From Eutreptiella sp. 'Long Island Sound 2002' (Eukaryota > Euglenozoa > Euglenophyceae > Eutreptiales > Eutreptiaceae), in assembly GCA_964036045.1 (NCBI GenBank), contig OZ038381.1:620001-684000 (forward strand): DNA of 64,000 nucleotides, read 5' to 3'. Shown here piece by piece: positions 52,025 to 64,000 of the stretch. The position numbers and the translations under genes are program-made. Each line of letters begins with the position of its first letter. The first letter of the stretch is position 1. The notes under the pieces were generated by a model that saw nothing but the letters and a program-made list of their open reading frames with translations, had not been told where the DNA came from and searched no databases.

Positions 52025-52110
52025 GGAGCAGGCAGCTGAGTTGGTCTAAGATGGAGATCGTAAACAGTGGAATTCTGCGCAGGCATCGGTTCGAACCGTA
52101 GCGCAGTCAA
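52025..52110 (+). other. tRNA-like module (Leu/Ser-type or SINE head)
   Basis: An A box (gctgagttggtctaag) and a perfect B box (ggttcgaacc, 52088-52097) lie about 55 bp apart, fitting a tRNA with a long variable arm. The acceptor ends do not pair well. The TGACTGA-rich repeat follows immediately, so this may be the Pol III head of a SINE. Confidence 0.4.
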
Positions 52111-52111
52111 G

Positions 52112-52247
52112 TTTTTGGCGCGACTGAGTCATGACTGAGTCACCAGTCACGATCCCCGCTGACTGACTCGAGTCAGTCATCAGTCATCGATTTTTTGACT
52201 CAGTCAAGTCTCAGTCACCGCCTGTCGATTTTGACTCAGTCAACCCA
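52112..52247 (+). repeat. TGACTCA/TGACTGA-rich dispersed repeat, copy 2
   Basis: The inverse copy of 5601-5735 ends with the shared sequence gactcagtcaacccagcactg. It is densely packed with TGACTGA, TGAGTCA and GTCAAGTC words. Confidence 0.65.
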
Positions 52248-53596
52248 GCACTGAGTGAAATCCTTGGCAAATGAAGCTCGCGCGCGAGTTCCAGAGTTTT
52301 GGAAATTTCTCGAAAATTTTGCCAGATTGGAGGCCGAGGAGCTGGGATCGTGTTTTTTTGACTGTTGGTTTACCCGGTGTACTATTTAGATTTTCATCGA
52401 ATCGACTGTAGGTACTCGATTTTTCGTCCAACTTTGGGTCCTTTACGAGTCGTGTTTTCCGTGTTTACCTCAGCAAATGAGACTGAGTGTTTTTTCCACG
52501 GACAGTATTGCAAGAGTAAGGTAAAATGCCCCTATCGAGGGCCACTTTCGATCTGGCTTTTTCTGGCCGATTTTTGCACATCTGGGGGGCCAATTTTCTT
52601 CAAGTAACAGATGCCGGCTGGGGCCTCAGATTGCCGTTTACAGAACCGTTTTTGGTCGCAGGACCGTAGAGAAAAAATTAGATAGAAATGGCCTAAAAAG
52701 CGGCGCTCCAGACCCCTCGCCCCTTTCGAGGCCACCCATGCATCGACGAATTTCGGCCACCGCTTTTATTTTTTTCTAGATTTTTGGCCACAACCTACAT
52801 TGTTGAGGTAGAACATTGCCCCAAATCACAAGACATCCACAAGACATACAAAATTTTCAGGCCCTTTTTAATTGTTGGATCATGGATGTCGTGGCATGGG
52901 GAACACCAAAGAAAACGGTATAGGGCCCCACGGATCCCCAACAAAGCGAGGTCTTTTTTCTTATCCTTTAAACAAGGATGCTATCAATATGGAAAGGGTG
53001 TTTGGGTGTTTTGGCTATGGTTTTTCGCAAACGAGTGAGATGAGGGTGGCAAAGGCGTTGGGCATCGGAGGGAGTTGTCGTCAAATGCATTGAGGTTGGG
53101 TGCAATAGTAACAAGCAATGGCTTCTCCACCGCATCACTTGATTTGAACAATAAACAAAAGGAAAAGGGGGAGAAATAACAACACCAGAAGGTGATGGAA
53201 GAAGAAGATTAAAGAGAAGATACAAGATCCCCCAAATGGTGTTTTTTTTACTCCACAACATTAATTTCTTGTGGCATGTTTGGGTTTGGTGGTTTTTCAA
53301 ATGAAGGATGTGCCTCACTTCCGAGTTGTTTCCTTGCCTTTGACGTGTTGCCTTGCTAGGAGGGACAATTGGGACATTGCTAGGGCCATTGGTAGCGAGT
53401 TTCAAAGGGTTTTGCACAAAAAGACAACCTAAGACCAAAGTGGCCCTCAATTAGAGCAGCGGCCTCGATTAGGGCAGTTTACCTTACCATGTTTTCGTTT
53501 TAGGCGGTTTCTTTTGCAGTTGAGGCTCAAGGCCTATTCGCACCTACTGCAAAAGCGTCGAGGTGTGTCATGTTGCTTTGTACTTATTTTATAAGG
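52248..53596. other. Non-coding, nothing recognised
   Basis: AT-rich sequence with short frames only and no identifiable domain or repeat. Confidence 0.45.
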
Positions 53597-53750
53597 AAAA
53601 CGGGCTATTCGCTGACTACAGCCCGTTTTTTTTTGGTAAAAAAACGGGTTGTCCGGCCAACGCCGGGGACAGCCCGTTTTTTTTTCGTAAAAAAACGGGT
53701 TGTTGGGGGGACAGCCCGTTTTTTTTTTGTAAAAAAACGGGCTGTCCCCC
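53597..53750. repeat. Hairpin repeat cluster 1
   Basis: Three or four palindromes of the type aacgggctgtcc...ggacagcccgtt are joined through T8/A7 blocks (ttttttttcgtaaaaaaa). Both the acgggytgt arms and the T/A joints are self-complementary, so the block can fold in alternative ways. Confidence 0.85.
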
Positions 53751-54419
53751 CACCAACCACCCAAGTGTCCGGTGTGGGTTCCCCTTGCCCAGCAAAGCAC
53801 CCTTTGAGAAGAAGCAAAGCCAGAGACTGATATACAAACTCAAATGTTGGATGACGTGAATAAAAACCCTGCCACCGGCATGGGGAAAAACGTCTCCACT
53901 GTACATACACTGCACAGGATAGTTTTGAATTGTCACCTTTGGTTAGCATGTTAGTTTCGATGATTTTGTCCTCTGAATCCGAGTACCATGTGGTACCAGG
54001 AGAAGGAAAGGATGGGAATAGGGTTAGAGCGAGGCATTCGCCGAATCCGAATTATAAAATCACTTCAATAAAACTCACTCCTGTGCGCAACAAGGGCCAA
54101 GCATGGAACCATCTTTGGCACCCTTCCCCATGCAAGTTTCATGGTATGGTGCATTGCACATAGCGCAAAAAACGCGGTCATGCCACGCAACTTACGCCAC
54201 ACATTAATCTCACGTGAGCACCTATGACAAATGAATTCAGATGCAACCCGGCGTTCTGCAGCCGGTGCCTTGGGCCGTCGCATCTTAGGGAAAGGCATGG
54301 GAGCATCAGACAGATCCTGCGAAATAGGGGCATTTTCTGCACTTGGGGGAGCCGCATAAGCAGCAGCCTTATACTCTTCGCGTCCTTGTTTTGGCTCCGT
54401 TGCAACCCCCCGGCGCTAA
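53751..54419. other. Non-coding between hairpin clusters
   Basis: No frame with recognisable features. Confidence 0.45.
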
Positions 54420-54600
54420 AAACAGGTCACAACCCGTTTTTTTTCGGTAAAAAAACGGGCTGTCCGGAGACAGCCCGTTTTTTTTTTTGGTAAAAAAACG
54501 GGCTGTCCGGAGACAACCCGTTTTTTTTTGCTAAAAAAACGGGTTGTGTGGCTGGGGACGGACAACCCGTTTTTTAACCAAAAAAAAACGGGCTGTTAAC
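54420..54600. repeat. Hairpin repeat cluster 2
   Basis: Four further copies of the same palindromic unit as at 53597-53750 (acaacccgtttttttt, ggtaaaaaaacgggctgtcc), about 0.8 kb away. Loops vary (ggaga, gtggctggggacg). Confidence 0.85.
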
Positions 54601-57600
54601 CCTTTTTTAGTGAAGTTGGGGGGTTGCTGCGGTTGAGAACTCACCATTCCTTGGTTGCATTCATGGTCAGGTGCCCAATTTGGGGCCAACTCAAAAAATG
54701 GCAAAAATTCAAAAAGCGCCCGAGAGTGTGTAGTAACACAAATGCCACCACCCGCGACTTCCTTCAAATTCACAAACCCTTCCAAAGTGGCTTCAAAACT
54801 CAAGTGCCGTCCGGAGCCTCCTACCAAATCCATAGCTAAGTCCTACGCGTGCTACTTGCTTGTCCGTCACAGGGATCCACTTCAGAATTGCATGTCACCT
54901 TAGGGTTCCATCACTTCATTTGTCATTACACCTTGGGGTCACGAGAATCGAACTTCTTTTGGTGTGTCTTGGGCCACTTGGGGCCTACTTTGGGCGACCC
55001 TGTTCTCCTCCTCAATCTTGGTGCAATGATTTGCTCCACACAAGGTCCACATTCCCTTGGCACCAAGTTGCCGTGCGCTTCTCCTAGACTTCACTAAAAG
55101 TGGTTCTCAAAGCAAGTGAGCAAGCGGAAGCACTTCGAGGAATATGTGAAAGAACCCCGCGCCGTTCCCCTTTTGTTGCATGTTCCATTTGTTGTATGGT
55201 TTGACACGAGCTCAATGCAAAGTCCTCACCTCAAGTGTAGGCCCAAGAATCAATGATAGGTGGTGTGAGGATCTTTTGCGTGGTGTGATGTGATGGGCCG
55301 ATATGAATGAATGTGCACATTTGTACTGCAGCCTAAAAGCTTGTGACGCGGCTTCTTGCGTTGCCCACTTACGTTTGGTTCTCGTGGTTTCTTTCTACCT
55401 CAAGACATCACACTCGCTCTTAGTTCAAACGCCCACTCGCTCTTGGTTCAAACGTCGATACCACTTGCAACAAATGCCCGAACCATGGGGCAAATCAGAA
55501 AGGGTTCTTCTCTCCTTCATGCATATGGCAAGGCCCGCCAACCACATCCCATGCGTATTTTCTTGACGAAGGAATGTGAAGGCAATTTCCCGACGCATGT
55601 CAAAGCCAAACCATGAAGACACGTTGTTAGACCAGAGTGCTCGCAACTATTGCAATATGACCTCCCTTGCGAAGCCATCTTCACCATGGTTGAAGAAGCT
55701 CTTGACTTTGAGCTACGGCCGTGGTTTTGCACCACCCTCATCTAGTGCTCAACCGTATTCGTTTGCGGAACAATAGGGGCCCTATGAACCCGTGCTAGTT
55801 CACAAAAGTTGGTCTCGTGCTCATGCTTCACATTAAGTTCAGGTCACACAAATAAGTAAGGGATGGATCACAACAGATGGGATAGTTTGACGCTTTTGTG
55901 CTCGAGAATCGTGAGATTGTAGTGCAGACATTGCCAAGCTGCCACCTTGGTTGCAACCCGGGATCACGGAACTCACACCTTTCACCTCCTTATGTTTTTC
56001 CTTTTTGAACTAGGCCTGGTGTGTGCAGCTAATTTGATTGATATGGTGTGCATGCGCCTATATTTAGATTTGTATGTATGTCCAAAAACCGGCATCACTT
56101 GAACGCGTCGTCTTTGGTCAAGGAGCTACAAGGGCTATTCAAGAAGGGACAAGAAGTAGATTGCGATGAGGTGTGCAAAAAGATTTCGAGGTTTACATGC
56201 TTTAATGTAGCCAGGACCGTGGGGACACACTCGGTATTTTTGTGCCTTGAATGTACCTCGACCTGGCACTTTTCACTTTTAACTTCTTGCCTGTGATGTA
56301 GGGCATTGTGACGCTTCTGTTCCTCTTCCTAGACTAGGGGCTGGTCTTCTCTTGTGCCTATTGATTGCCGTCGCCGCGGCACTCGTTGATGGTGCCTTGC
56401 AAATCTTGCTCCGCAGAGTGTAGCGCTACGGATTTCCGTCCATTGTTTGTTTTTCGGGTGAGGAGAAGCAGAGTGATGATTTTGAAGTTTCGTTGCCCGT
56501 TCGTTGCAGGCAGTCGTTGGTCTTCACAAATTCCGCAAACACATTGGGGTGCTGGGCACCCACTTGCTTCCATTTGCCAACCGAATATGTTGGATCCTCA
56601 CACATGGCTTGACGTCAGTTGGACCTGGGCCCTTGGCAACTGCGTTGTGGCAGTGTGCGGAGGCAGTGAGCACGACCTTGGGCCTTGCCGTGGGCCGAGC
56701 CCTCATGCAGCCGTTTGTGGATTGGGTCCTAAAGAACGATGCGTGGCTGCCAACGTGTCTCAAAGGTAGTGCACTTGCAAAGCCGCATAAAGCCATGGCA
56801 TGAAGTCGCACGGATAGACACGATTATGATTGTGATGGGTCTTGCATATGGCGCGTTGGCATCCGATGCGGCATTCGTGTCCCTCAAGGCCATGTTCCGC
56901 AATTCTCATCCCAATCCACTTAATCTACCCCTCCCCACGCACCTTCCGGTGCCCGCATCCTCGTCAATTTTTGGCGTTTGGTGGGGGATGGGTTACCATT
57001 TTGCAAAGGAGACAGATTACCATGACAAACACAAAGAAGGGACCCGTGGATTGTGGGGATGAGCGGATCTGGTGATTGTGTCACAACTTCCCGCATCAAG
57101 TTTGGAGGAACGCGCCATCCCAACGTCACGGTCTGGAAATGACCAAATGTAGCCTACTAGTGCAGGTGGGAAGCGGGATGCGCGCCAGGGGGGCCGTGGC
57201 TGCAATTGTGAGCAATGGGACATTCTACTCTCACCCACAAAACGGCATCATTGCGTGCTATCGGCGACAGTTTCAACAGTAAGCGCTTGCAAGCTCTTTG
57301 CACGGAAGGTCACAACCATCAACATTCCTGAGACCATGCACAGAGAGTGCCAGGCCGCAGCCTGATCCCATGGCACCTGTCCATAAGTGACAGCAACTCG
57401 AGCCACGGGGCAATGCTTTCAAGGGGCCACAACGCTCCAACTCCACAGATATAGTATGTCCATTCCATGCTACATGCCGCTGTGCCATGGCATCAGGCAA
57501 CCCAAAGTGTTACGCCACAACCCCCCAATAAGTGCCTTAACGGCAGGTGTTGGTGGGAACAAGGTGTACCAAACCCTTTTCTACCGCCCCTCCTGCGGAC

Positions 57601-57736
57601 AGTCTTGAGATGAGGTTGGCTTGGCAGGTTTTATCTGGTGTTCATTTATTTCGTTCCCATGCAGGTGCGGAATGATATCGCAATTGCCTTTGCAACGGTG
57701 GGATGCCATTGCAGACTTTGTTGTGTTTTATGATTG
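54601..57736. other. Non-coding, nothing recognised
   Basis: 3.1 kb of mixed composition. Short frames on both strands show no domain, and no RNA gene or tandem repeat is seen. Degenerate coding remnants (for example around 56480-56800) cannot be excluded. Confidence 0.4.
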
Positions 57737-58065
57737 TTCAGGACCTGCTGATTCCAAGGCTGCCAATTTGACTTTTTCTGGAATGTGGGGTCAAGGTCCC
57801 CTCCAGGCCATCCTGGGGGCAGGGGGGGGCATGCAATTGAAAATTGGGGGCTTTTGGGTTTGTAAGTGGTTATGGGGGGTTTGTTGGCACTTGACCCCTT
57901 GTGAAATGGCTGCCCGAAAGCCCCCCCACCTCAGACGCCCAGGTCAGGCGACACCACGGGCAACATGCCTGGAGCTACACGGCACCCCCCATGTGTAACA
58001 CTGGGTGGTCCGAACCCCCTGGGTCTGGGCTCCTTTTAACAATTCAGCACCACTGGGGGGTTGGG
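57737..58065 (+). repeat. Dispersed direct repeat, copy 1
   Basis: About 330 bp starting ttcaggacctgctgattcc recurs at 59875-60253. The second copy has an extra block of about 55 bp after the G-run and some substitutions. Confidence 0.9.
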
Positions 58066-59874
58066 GGTGGGGGTGAGGGGTGTCCCACCCCACACACCCC
58101 AAAAGTGATCGGGCCAAATTTTGCTCCGGGCCTTTGGCCAATAAATTTTTTTCATTTGGAGCGTTTGGTGCCAATTAGTCTCGGCCATAAAATTTCTTCG
58201 GTGCCTTTGGACCTTTGGCCTTCGGTGCCTCAGCACCACCCGTTGGGGGGGGGGGGACCCACCCACCCCCCCCTAGACCCCCCCCCCCTTAAAAGGAGCC
58301 CTGCCCTGGGTTCTCTGTTGGAATCCTCATTGGAGACCACCCTCCAAACTTCACTCTCTGGGTTTGGGTTGCTTTGGATGTGAAGCCTGTTAGCGCGGGC
58401 AGGGGGGTGGATGCCACGAGGGCAGTTAGCTGTGCTTGTGAGCAGCGACACGGACTCCCACCCGGCAACCCCCCCTCCCCCGTCCCCACCCAAGCAGTGA
58501 GGCCACACCGCCACAAAGCCCACCCAAGAGTGTTGAGTTCGAAGTCCCGAACGGCACGTCGACTTCACCTTTGATGCTTCAGATGGGAAGTATTTGAATG
58601 TTGATCAAATTGACTCATTGTCATTTGTCGAATCATCGTCCCATCCGTCTGATTTCTCTTTTTTCGACTTTTCAAACAGTTGCGGGGCAATCAGTTGCCG
58701 TTGCTGATCCGCACCACGACGACACCGGCACGGATTGCTGCCCCGGTGGCACCAAACCACCCCCAGTTCAAGTGTGGTGTGGATCGATAGGTTTCTTGAT
58801 GTCTGTTCCTGTGGTGCACCCTCTGGGGTAGTTTCGCCGCCTATATGATAGGCAACCCTCTTGAACAAGCCACGATGTGGTGTGAGTGGTGCCTCCGGAA
58901 GACTCACCATGGGCTTCAGATCCAAGCACACTTGGGGCCAGCTCTGCCCCCCCCTTTTTTGCACGGGATGGTGTTGTCTAAGCACAATGACCCTGTGGTA
59001 CCGTCATTTCTGGAACGTGGCCCATGGTTGCGCAGGAGGGAGGGGGGCAGCTCGTCCAGCTTTGGTAACTGCGACGCTCAGAAAAGGAGGCGGAGGATGC
59101 CAGTCTAGTGTGGTCCTTGGGGTACTGAGCTGCTGTGCAATGCGACTGGCCCATTATGTTTGAGCCTCGCCATCCTTCCACAGCTCTGTCCAAGATTTTA
59201 CATTCCAGTGGACGCCTGATGGCTCCTACTTGCAGGTCGTTCTTCTCACTGCCCCGTCTTGAGGCCCAAACTTCCCAGAACCCTACCCCCACCCCCCAAA
59301 AAAAGGCAGAAAGGCGGCCCTGGGGATGGGGGATGGACGTGAGGGTGTTGCTGACCTGGTGGTGGCCAGCGGGGGGGCAAACACACGATTTTGCACAATT
59401 TTAGATGAATGGGGCTGTGGGCACAATTTGCACGATTTTGCATCATTGTGCAACCAAGAATCTGGCGTTTGTTCAATCTGTGTTCGTAGATAAGAACCCC
59501 TGGGTAGTGGCACATTATTGCACCACAGCCGGTGCGTTGAATCATACTTCTGAGCCCAGTGTGTCGTGCATTGCTCTGCCTCTTCTTGCATTTTGTCAAT
59601 TTGCATAATTTTACATGATTTGCATTGAACAATTGGAGGCACTGATTTGCAGAATCCCCCCCTCCCCTCGGGCTAAGGAAGTGTGCCAGCTGGTATTTCT
59701 GGGTGTCAACCGTTGCAAAGTGGCTTGGGCCACTGGAGGCCCCAAACATTTTGGGAGTTGGAGTCTGGGCGGGGACCATTCATTTTCCCCTGGCACTAAA
59801 AGGCACCGAAGACAAAGTGTTGGGCTCAAAAATGGTCAAGAAATTTGCACTGGATCACGAGGACATGATGATTT
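58066..59874. other. Sequence between the two dispersed repeats
   Basis: 1.8 kb with several G/C runs (for example 58246-58256) and no recognisable gene. Confidence 0.45.
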
Positions 59875-60253
59875 TTCAGGACCTGCTGATTCCAAGGCTG
59901 CCAATTCGACTTTTTCTGGAATGTGGGGTCAAGGTCCCCTCCAGGCCATCCTGGGGGCAGGGGGGGGGGGTGAGGGTCCTGTCAACAGAACCCTTTTTAG
60001 CCGGGGCAGGGGGGCATGCAATTGAAAATTGGGGGCTTTTGGGTTTGTAAGTGGTTAGGGGGGTTTTGTTGGCACTTGACCGCTTGTGAAATGGCTGCCC
60101 GAAAGCCCCCCCACCTCAGACGCCCAGGTCAGGCGACACCACGGGCAACATGCCTGGAGCTACACAGCACCCCCCATGTGTAACACTGGGTGGTCCGAAC
60201 CCCCTGGGTCTGGGCTCCTTTTAACAATTCAGCACCACTGGGGTGTCGGGGGT
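59875..60253 (+). repeat. Dispersed direct repeat, copy 2
   Basis: Copy of 57737-58065 with an internal insertion near 59970-60015. It is followed by a short tandem cactcgt run (60257-60280). Confidence 0.9.
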
Positions 60254-60431
60254 GGCACTCGTCACTCGTCACTCGTCACGTGGCACTCGGGCGGGGGGGG
60301 CCAATAGGGGTTGAGCGGCAGTGGGAGCCGCGACGGCAACCGGGTGCCGTGCGCAGGGGCGGCGGCCGGGCGCTGTGCACTGGGCCGGCAACAGCGAGCC
60401 ACGCCCCGCGAAAGACATGTGGGCTGTGCAC

Positions 60432-62565
60432 CGCCACTTCTGGGCCACTACTGATTTTGTCCCCTGCTCCAAAGCGTTGGAGACCCCCCAAACGGCAAGG
60501 GTTATGTAGCCAATCTGCCCATTTGTGGCCCAGTGCTGATTTTGTCCCCCACTCTGCAGTGGTTTGGATCCCCCAATGGCAGGGATTACGTAGCCAATCT
60601 GCCCACTTTTAGGCCGCTGCTGATTTTGTCCCCCGGCATGAAGCATTAGGGACTCCCCAAATGGCAGGGATTATGTAGCCACTCTCCCCACTTGTGGGCC
60701 ACTGCTAATTTTGTCCCGGCATGTGAAGCGTTGGTGATCCCCTGGATGGCATGGGTTATGTATCCAATTAGCCCACTTGTGGGCCACTGCTGGTTTTGTC
60801 GCCCACTGTGAAGCGTTACGGACCCACCTAGCGAGGGATATGTATGCAATCTGCCCCTTTGTGGGCCTCTGTTGATTTTGTCCCCCGCCCAGAACCATTG
60901 GGGACCCTCAAGACAGTAGCGGTTATGTAGCCCATTTGTGGGGCACTACTTATTTTTGTCATCCGCTCTTAAGCGCTGGGGAGCCCCCAGATGGCAAGGG
61001 CCACGTAGCCAATTTGCCCTTTTTGTAGCCAATCTGCCCACTTGTGGGCCACTGCTGATTTTGTCCCCCGCTGTGAAGCATTTGGGGACCCTGGAGCTGG
61101 GAGGCCTAATGTAGCCAATCTGCCCAGGTCGGGGTCACTATTGATTTTCTCCCCGGCTCTAAAGCGTTGGGGACACCCCAAACGGGAGTCCTTATGTAGC
61201 CAATATGCCCATTTGTGGGCCATTGCCCGTTTTGTTCCTTTCTCTGCAGCTTTGGCGACCCCCCAAACGGCAGGGGCTATGTAGCAACTCTTCACATTTG
61301 TGGGCCACTGCTCATTCTGTCACCCGCCCTAAAGCCTTGGGGTTCCCGTAAATGGTCGGGGTTATGTAGCCAATCTCCCCACTTGTGTGCCACTGCTGAT
61401 TTTGTCCTCTGCTACGAAGCCTTGGGGTCCCGGCATACGGCAGGCATTATGTGGCTCATGTGTCCACTTGTGGGCCATTGCTGATTTTCTCCCCCGCTCT
61501 GAAGTGTTGGTCGCCCCCCAAACGGCATGGGTTTTGTAGCCAATCTTCTCTCTTGTGGGGCTTTGCCGATTTATCCCCCAGTGTGAAGCGTTGGGGACCT
61601 CAGACCGCTAGGGTTATGCAGTCAATGTGCCTACTTGTGGGCCAGTGCTGATTTTGTCGCTCACTATGAAGCTTTGGGGATACCCAATACAACATGGGTA
61701 ATGAAGCCAATCTGCCCAATTGTGGGCCACTGCTGATTTTGTTACCCCGCTGTGAAGTGTTGGGGACCCCCCAGACGGCGGTGGTGATGTGGCCAATGTG
61801 CCAACATGCGGGCCACTTCTGATTTTGCCCCCCGCTCTGAAGCGTTGGGGCACCCCCTAGACGGTGGGGGTTCTATAGCCTATGGACCACCGTGGATTTC
61901 GTCCCCCCACTGTGAAGTGTGGGGAACCCTCATACGGCAGGGTTACTTGTCGGCCACCGCTGTTTTTGTTCCCCGCTCTGAAGGGTTGGGGTCCCCAAAA
62001 ATGGGATTGTCCAGCCAATATGCCCACTTATGGGCCACTACTGATTTTGTTTTCCACCGTGAAGCATTGGGGACCCCCAAACGGTAGGGGTTATGTAGCC
62101 ACTCTCCCCACTTGTGGGCCACTACAAATTTTGTCCCCGGATGTGAAGCGTTGGTGGCCCCGCCCCCCCCCCCAATGGCATGGGTTATGTAGCCAATGTG
62201 CCCATTTGGGGGCCACTGCAGATTTTGTTGCCCGCTCTCAAGCGTTGGTCATCCCCCACACATCAAGGGTTATGTAGCCAATCCGCCCCGTTGTGGGCCT
62301 TTGCTGATTTTGTCCCCCGGTGTGAAGCCTTGTGGACCGCCCGAGACGGCTAGGGTTATGTAGTCAATCTGCCTGATTCCGGGCCTCCACTAATTTTGTC
62401 TCCCGCTGCGAACCGTTTGGGACCCTCAAGACGGTGGCGGTCATATCGCTAGTTTGCCCACTTGTGGGCCACTACTAATTTTTTTCTGCCGCTTTGAAGT
62501 GTGGGGCACCACCCATACAACAGGGGTTATATCGCCAATCTGCCCACTTGTGGGACACTTCAAGG
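60432..62565 (+). repeat. 86-bp satellite array, about 25 diverged units
   Basis: The unit reads roughly ttgtgggccactgctgattt, then ttgtcccccgctctgaagcg, then ttggggacccccc, then an aacggcaggggttatgtagcc block. Units differ by many substitutions and small indels, so the array is old. Frames through it are not genes. Confidence 0.92.
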
Positions 62566-64000
62566 TTGTTTGGTGAATTGGATGCTGTGTACGATGCCCC
62601 CGGAGACCATGCGTGGCTCCACGACCACGCAAGTTAGGGTTGTAGTTAGCCCACACAAGACACATCATAGACGTCACATGCATTCCATCGCAAGATGTCC
62701 CATTCAAGTGTCCCATTTAAATTGTCACTTGTGGTGGGGGATGCACTTAATATTTAATAGGATGCAACGTACACAACCGTTGCCACCAGCACCACAGAGT
62801 GGTTGGACGCGTGACGTTGGCCATCATACAAGGAGCAGAATACTAAACCTCAGGCTTGGATGATAAATCTACCACCATCAGTTCTCAGTTCCAAGTAGAG
62901 TACAACCTATTACTGTGGTTTATGCACTCAAGTAGGAGTCCCGAGGTTGTACTATTTGTGACATTAAAGTCGGAACATCATCTGGGTGCTTACAATGCAC
63001 ATTATGTCTCAAATTCCCTCAGAATCAAAATGAGCCCTTGAGCAACACGTTTTATCAAGTAGTTGGATCATTTTGTGTGTTCAATAGTGGAAAGGACTGG
63101 GGTATGCTGACACGTCAAAGAAAGCCGGCAGCAACCCTTATTTTTTTTTGGGGGGGATGCCCACAGACAAAGGGGTTACCATGTGCCTTTTTTTTTTAAA
63201 CGGGCGGGTGTCATCTATGACCAAATGCTCCATTCAATAAGCATAGTTGGTCACTGTTGCGCTCACATACTCCTAGCTCCAAAAAGACATGAAAATTGTT
63301 GCAACATTTATAGCTAACCCTATATGCACCATCATGTTGGGACAGTCATTCCAATTGTAGTTATCCGAAGAGTCCAACGTGTTCAAATTGTGGTGCAATT
63401 GCCTCCCTCAGTTTGTGGCTTTCTACCCGGAGGGCCCCCGCTAGGCAAAACAGCGGGACAAAGAGTACCCTATGCAAAAAATTGGAGAATAATGGGTTGC
63501 ACAAGTAATGAACACAACAAAGGCACATGGGAGGGGGCATACTAACCGCACCGACCAACCAACACACCAAAGTTTCTGCAAGGACCATCACCTATAGCCT
63601 TGGTCGACTTTGAAAGCAATCGCGAGGAACGCCACCAGTTTAGGCGACATCAACACCCCCAAGGTCGCATATGTGGAGATCAGTTCGACACAAGGGTGCA
63701 TCATGGTTTGATTAGACTGTTTGAACAATGATTCCTCCCACCAACTGCATCATGCACCGGCGTAGGAACTACGCTGCTTTTGTGATCTAATGAAGCCAAA
63801 CGCTAATGATATTCATTCCGCTGGTTGATGAATATTGATAGACCGGGTGTAGGAAGTGCTTGGGTTGTGTTGAAAACCATCAAAAAGTTCTCATGGTTTG
63901 TATTTGGTGCTGCCCCCATGGATGCGGATCCAAGCTTTTTACTTAATTTTGTGCTATCGGATGCACAACCCAATGGCATGTTGGCAAGTTTCTAATGTGG
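62566..64000. other. Non-coding, nothing recognised
   Basis: No coding, RNA or repeat feature that I can support, apart from short T- and G-runs near 63140-63200. Confidence 0.45.

Overview
This window looks like nuclear DNA from a large, repeat-rich eukaryotic genome, probably an alga or another protist. The evidence is GT-AG introns, Ty3/gypsy retrotransposons with chromodomains, a Mutator/FAR1-like (MULE) transposase, three satellite families and tRNA-derived modules. I see no operons, ribosome binding sites or other bacterial features. The species cannot be fixed from the sequence.

Layout. Positions 1-10250 are mostly non-coding, with a 58-bp inverted repeat, a 222-bp tandem duplication and two weak gene fragments. 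Positions 10250-21008 hold a SET-domain gene with several short exons. It has a 14-residue-repeat coiled coil near its N-terminus and an acidic segment next. Some of its introns consist of a 53-bp satellite, and arrays of that satellite bracket the gene in opposite orientations. The gene is broken by a frameshift and by a 3.05-kb very GC-rich insert flanked by a 458-bp duplication of its own coding sequence.

Positions 21009-50586 are a nest of mobile elements built on one MULE transposase gene. Ty3/gypsy element 1 (21009-31975, 534-bp LTRs, 5-bp target duplication) sits just before the MULE start codon. Ty3/gypsy element 2 (33454-45876, 537-bp LTRs) splits the MULE reading frame. Element 3 (34563-36824, minus strand, 351-bp LTRs) is inserted in the gag gene of element 2. 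A 2.7-kb unit with 218-bp direct repeats and a dUTPase-fold gene (47274-49990) lies near the MULE 3' end. Taking each insert out restores the interrupted host frame across its junction. The MULE protein carries a ubiquitin-like domain ending in LRGG upstream of its zinc finger and transposase domains.

Both Ty3/gypsy elements place gag and pol in the same frame, separated by one UAG, which suggests stop-codon readthrough. Both also have a methyltransferase-like NPPF module between protease and reverse transcriptase. Element 1 starts gag inside its LTR, so its 3' LTR supplies a promoter and start codon in frame with the MULE gene.

Positions 50587-64000 have no convincing gene. They hold a 21-bp minisatellite, tRNA-like modules, clusters of poly-T/poly-A hairpins, a dispersed direct repeat and an 86-bp satellite of about 25 copies.
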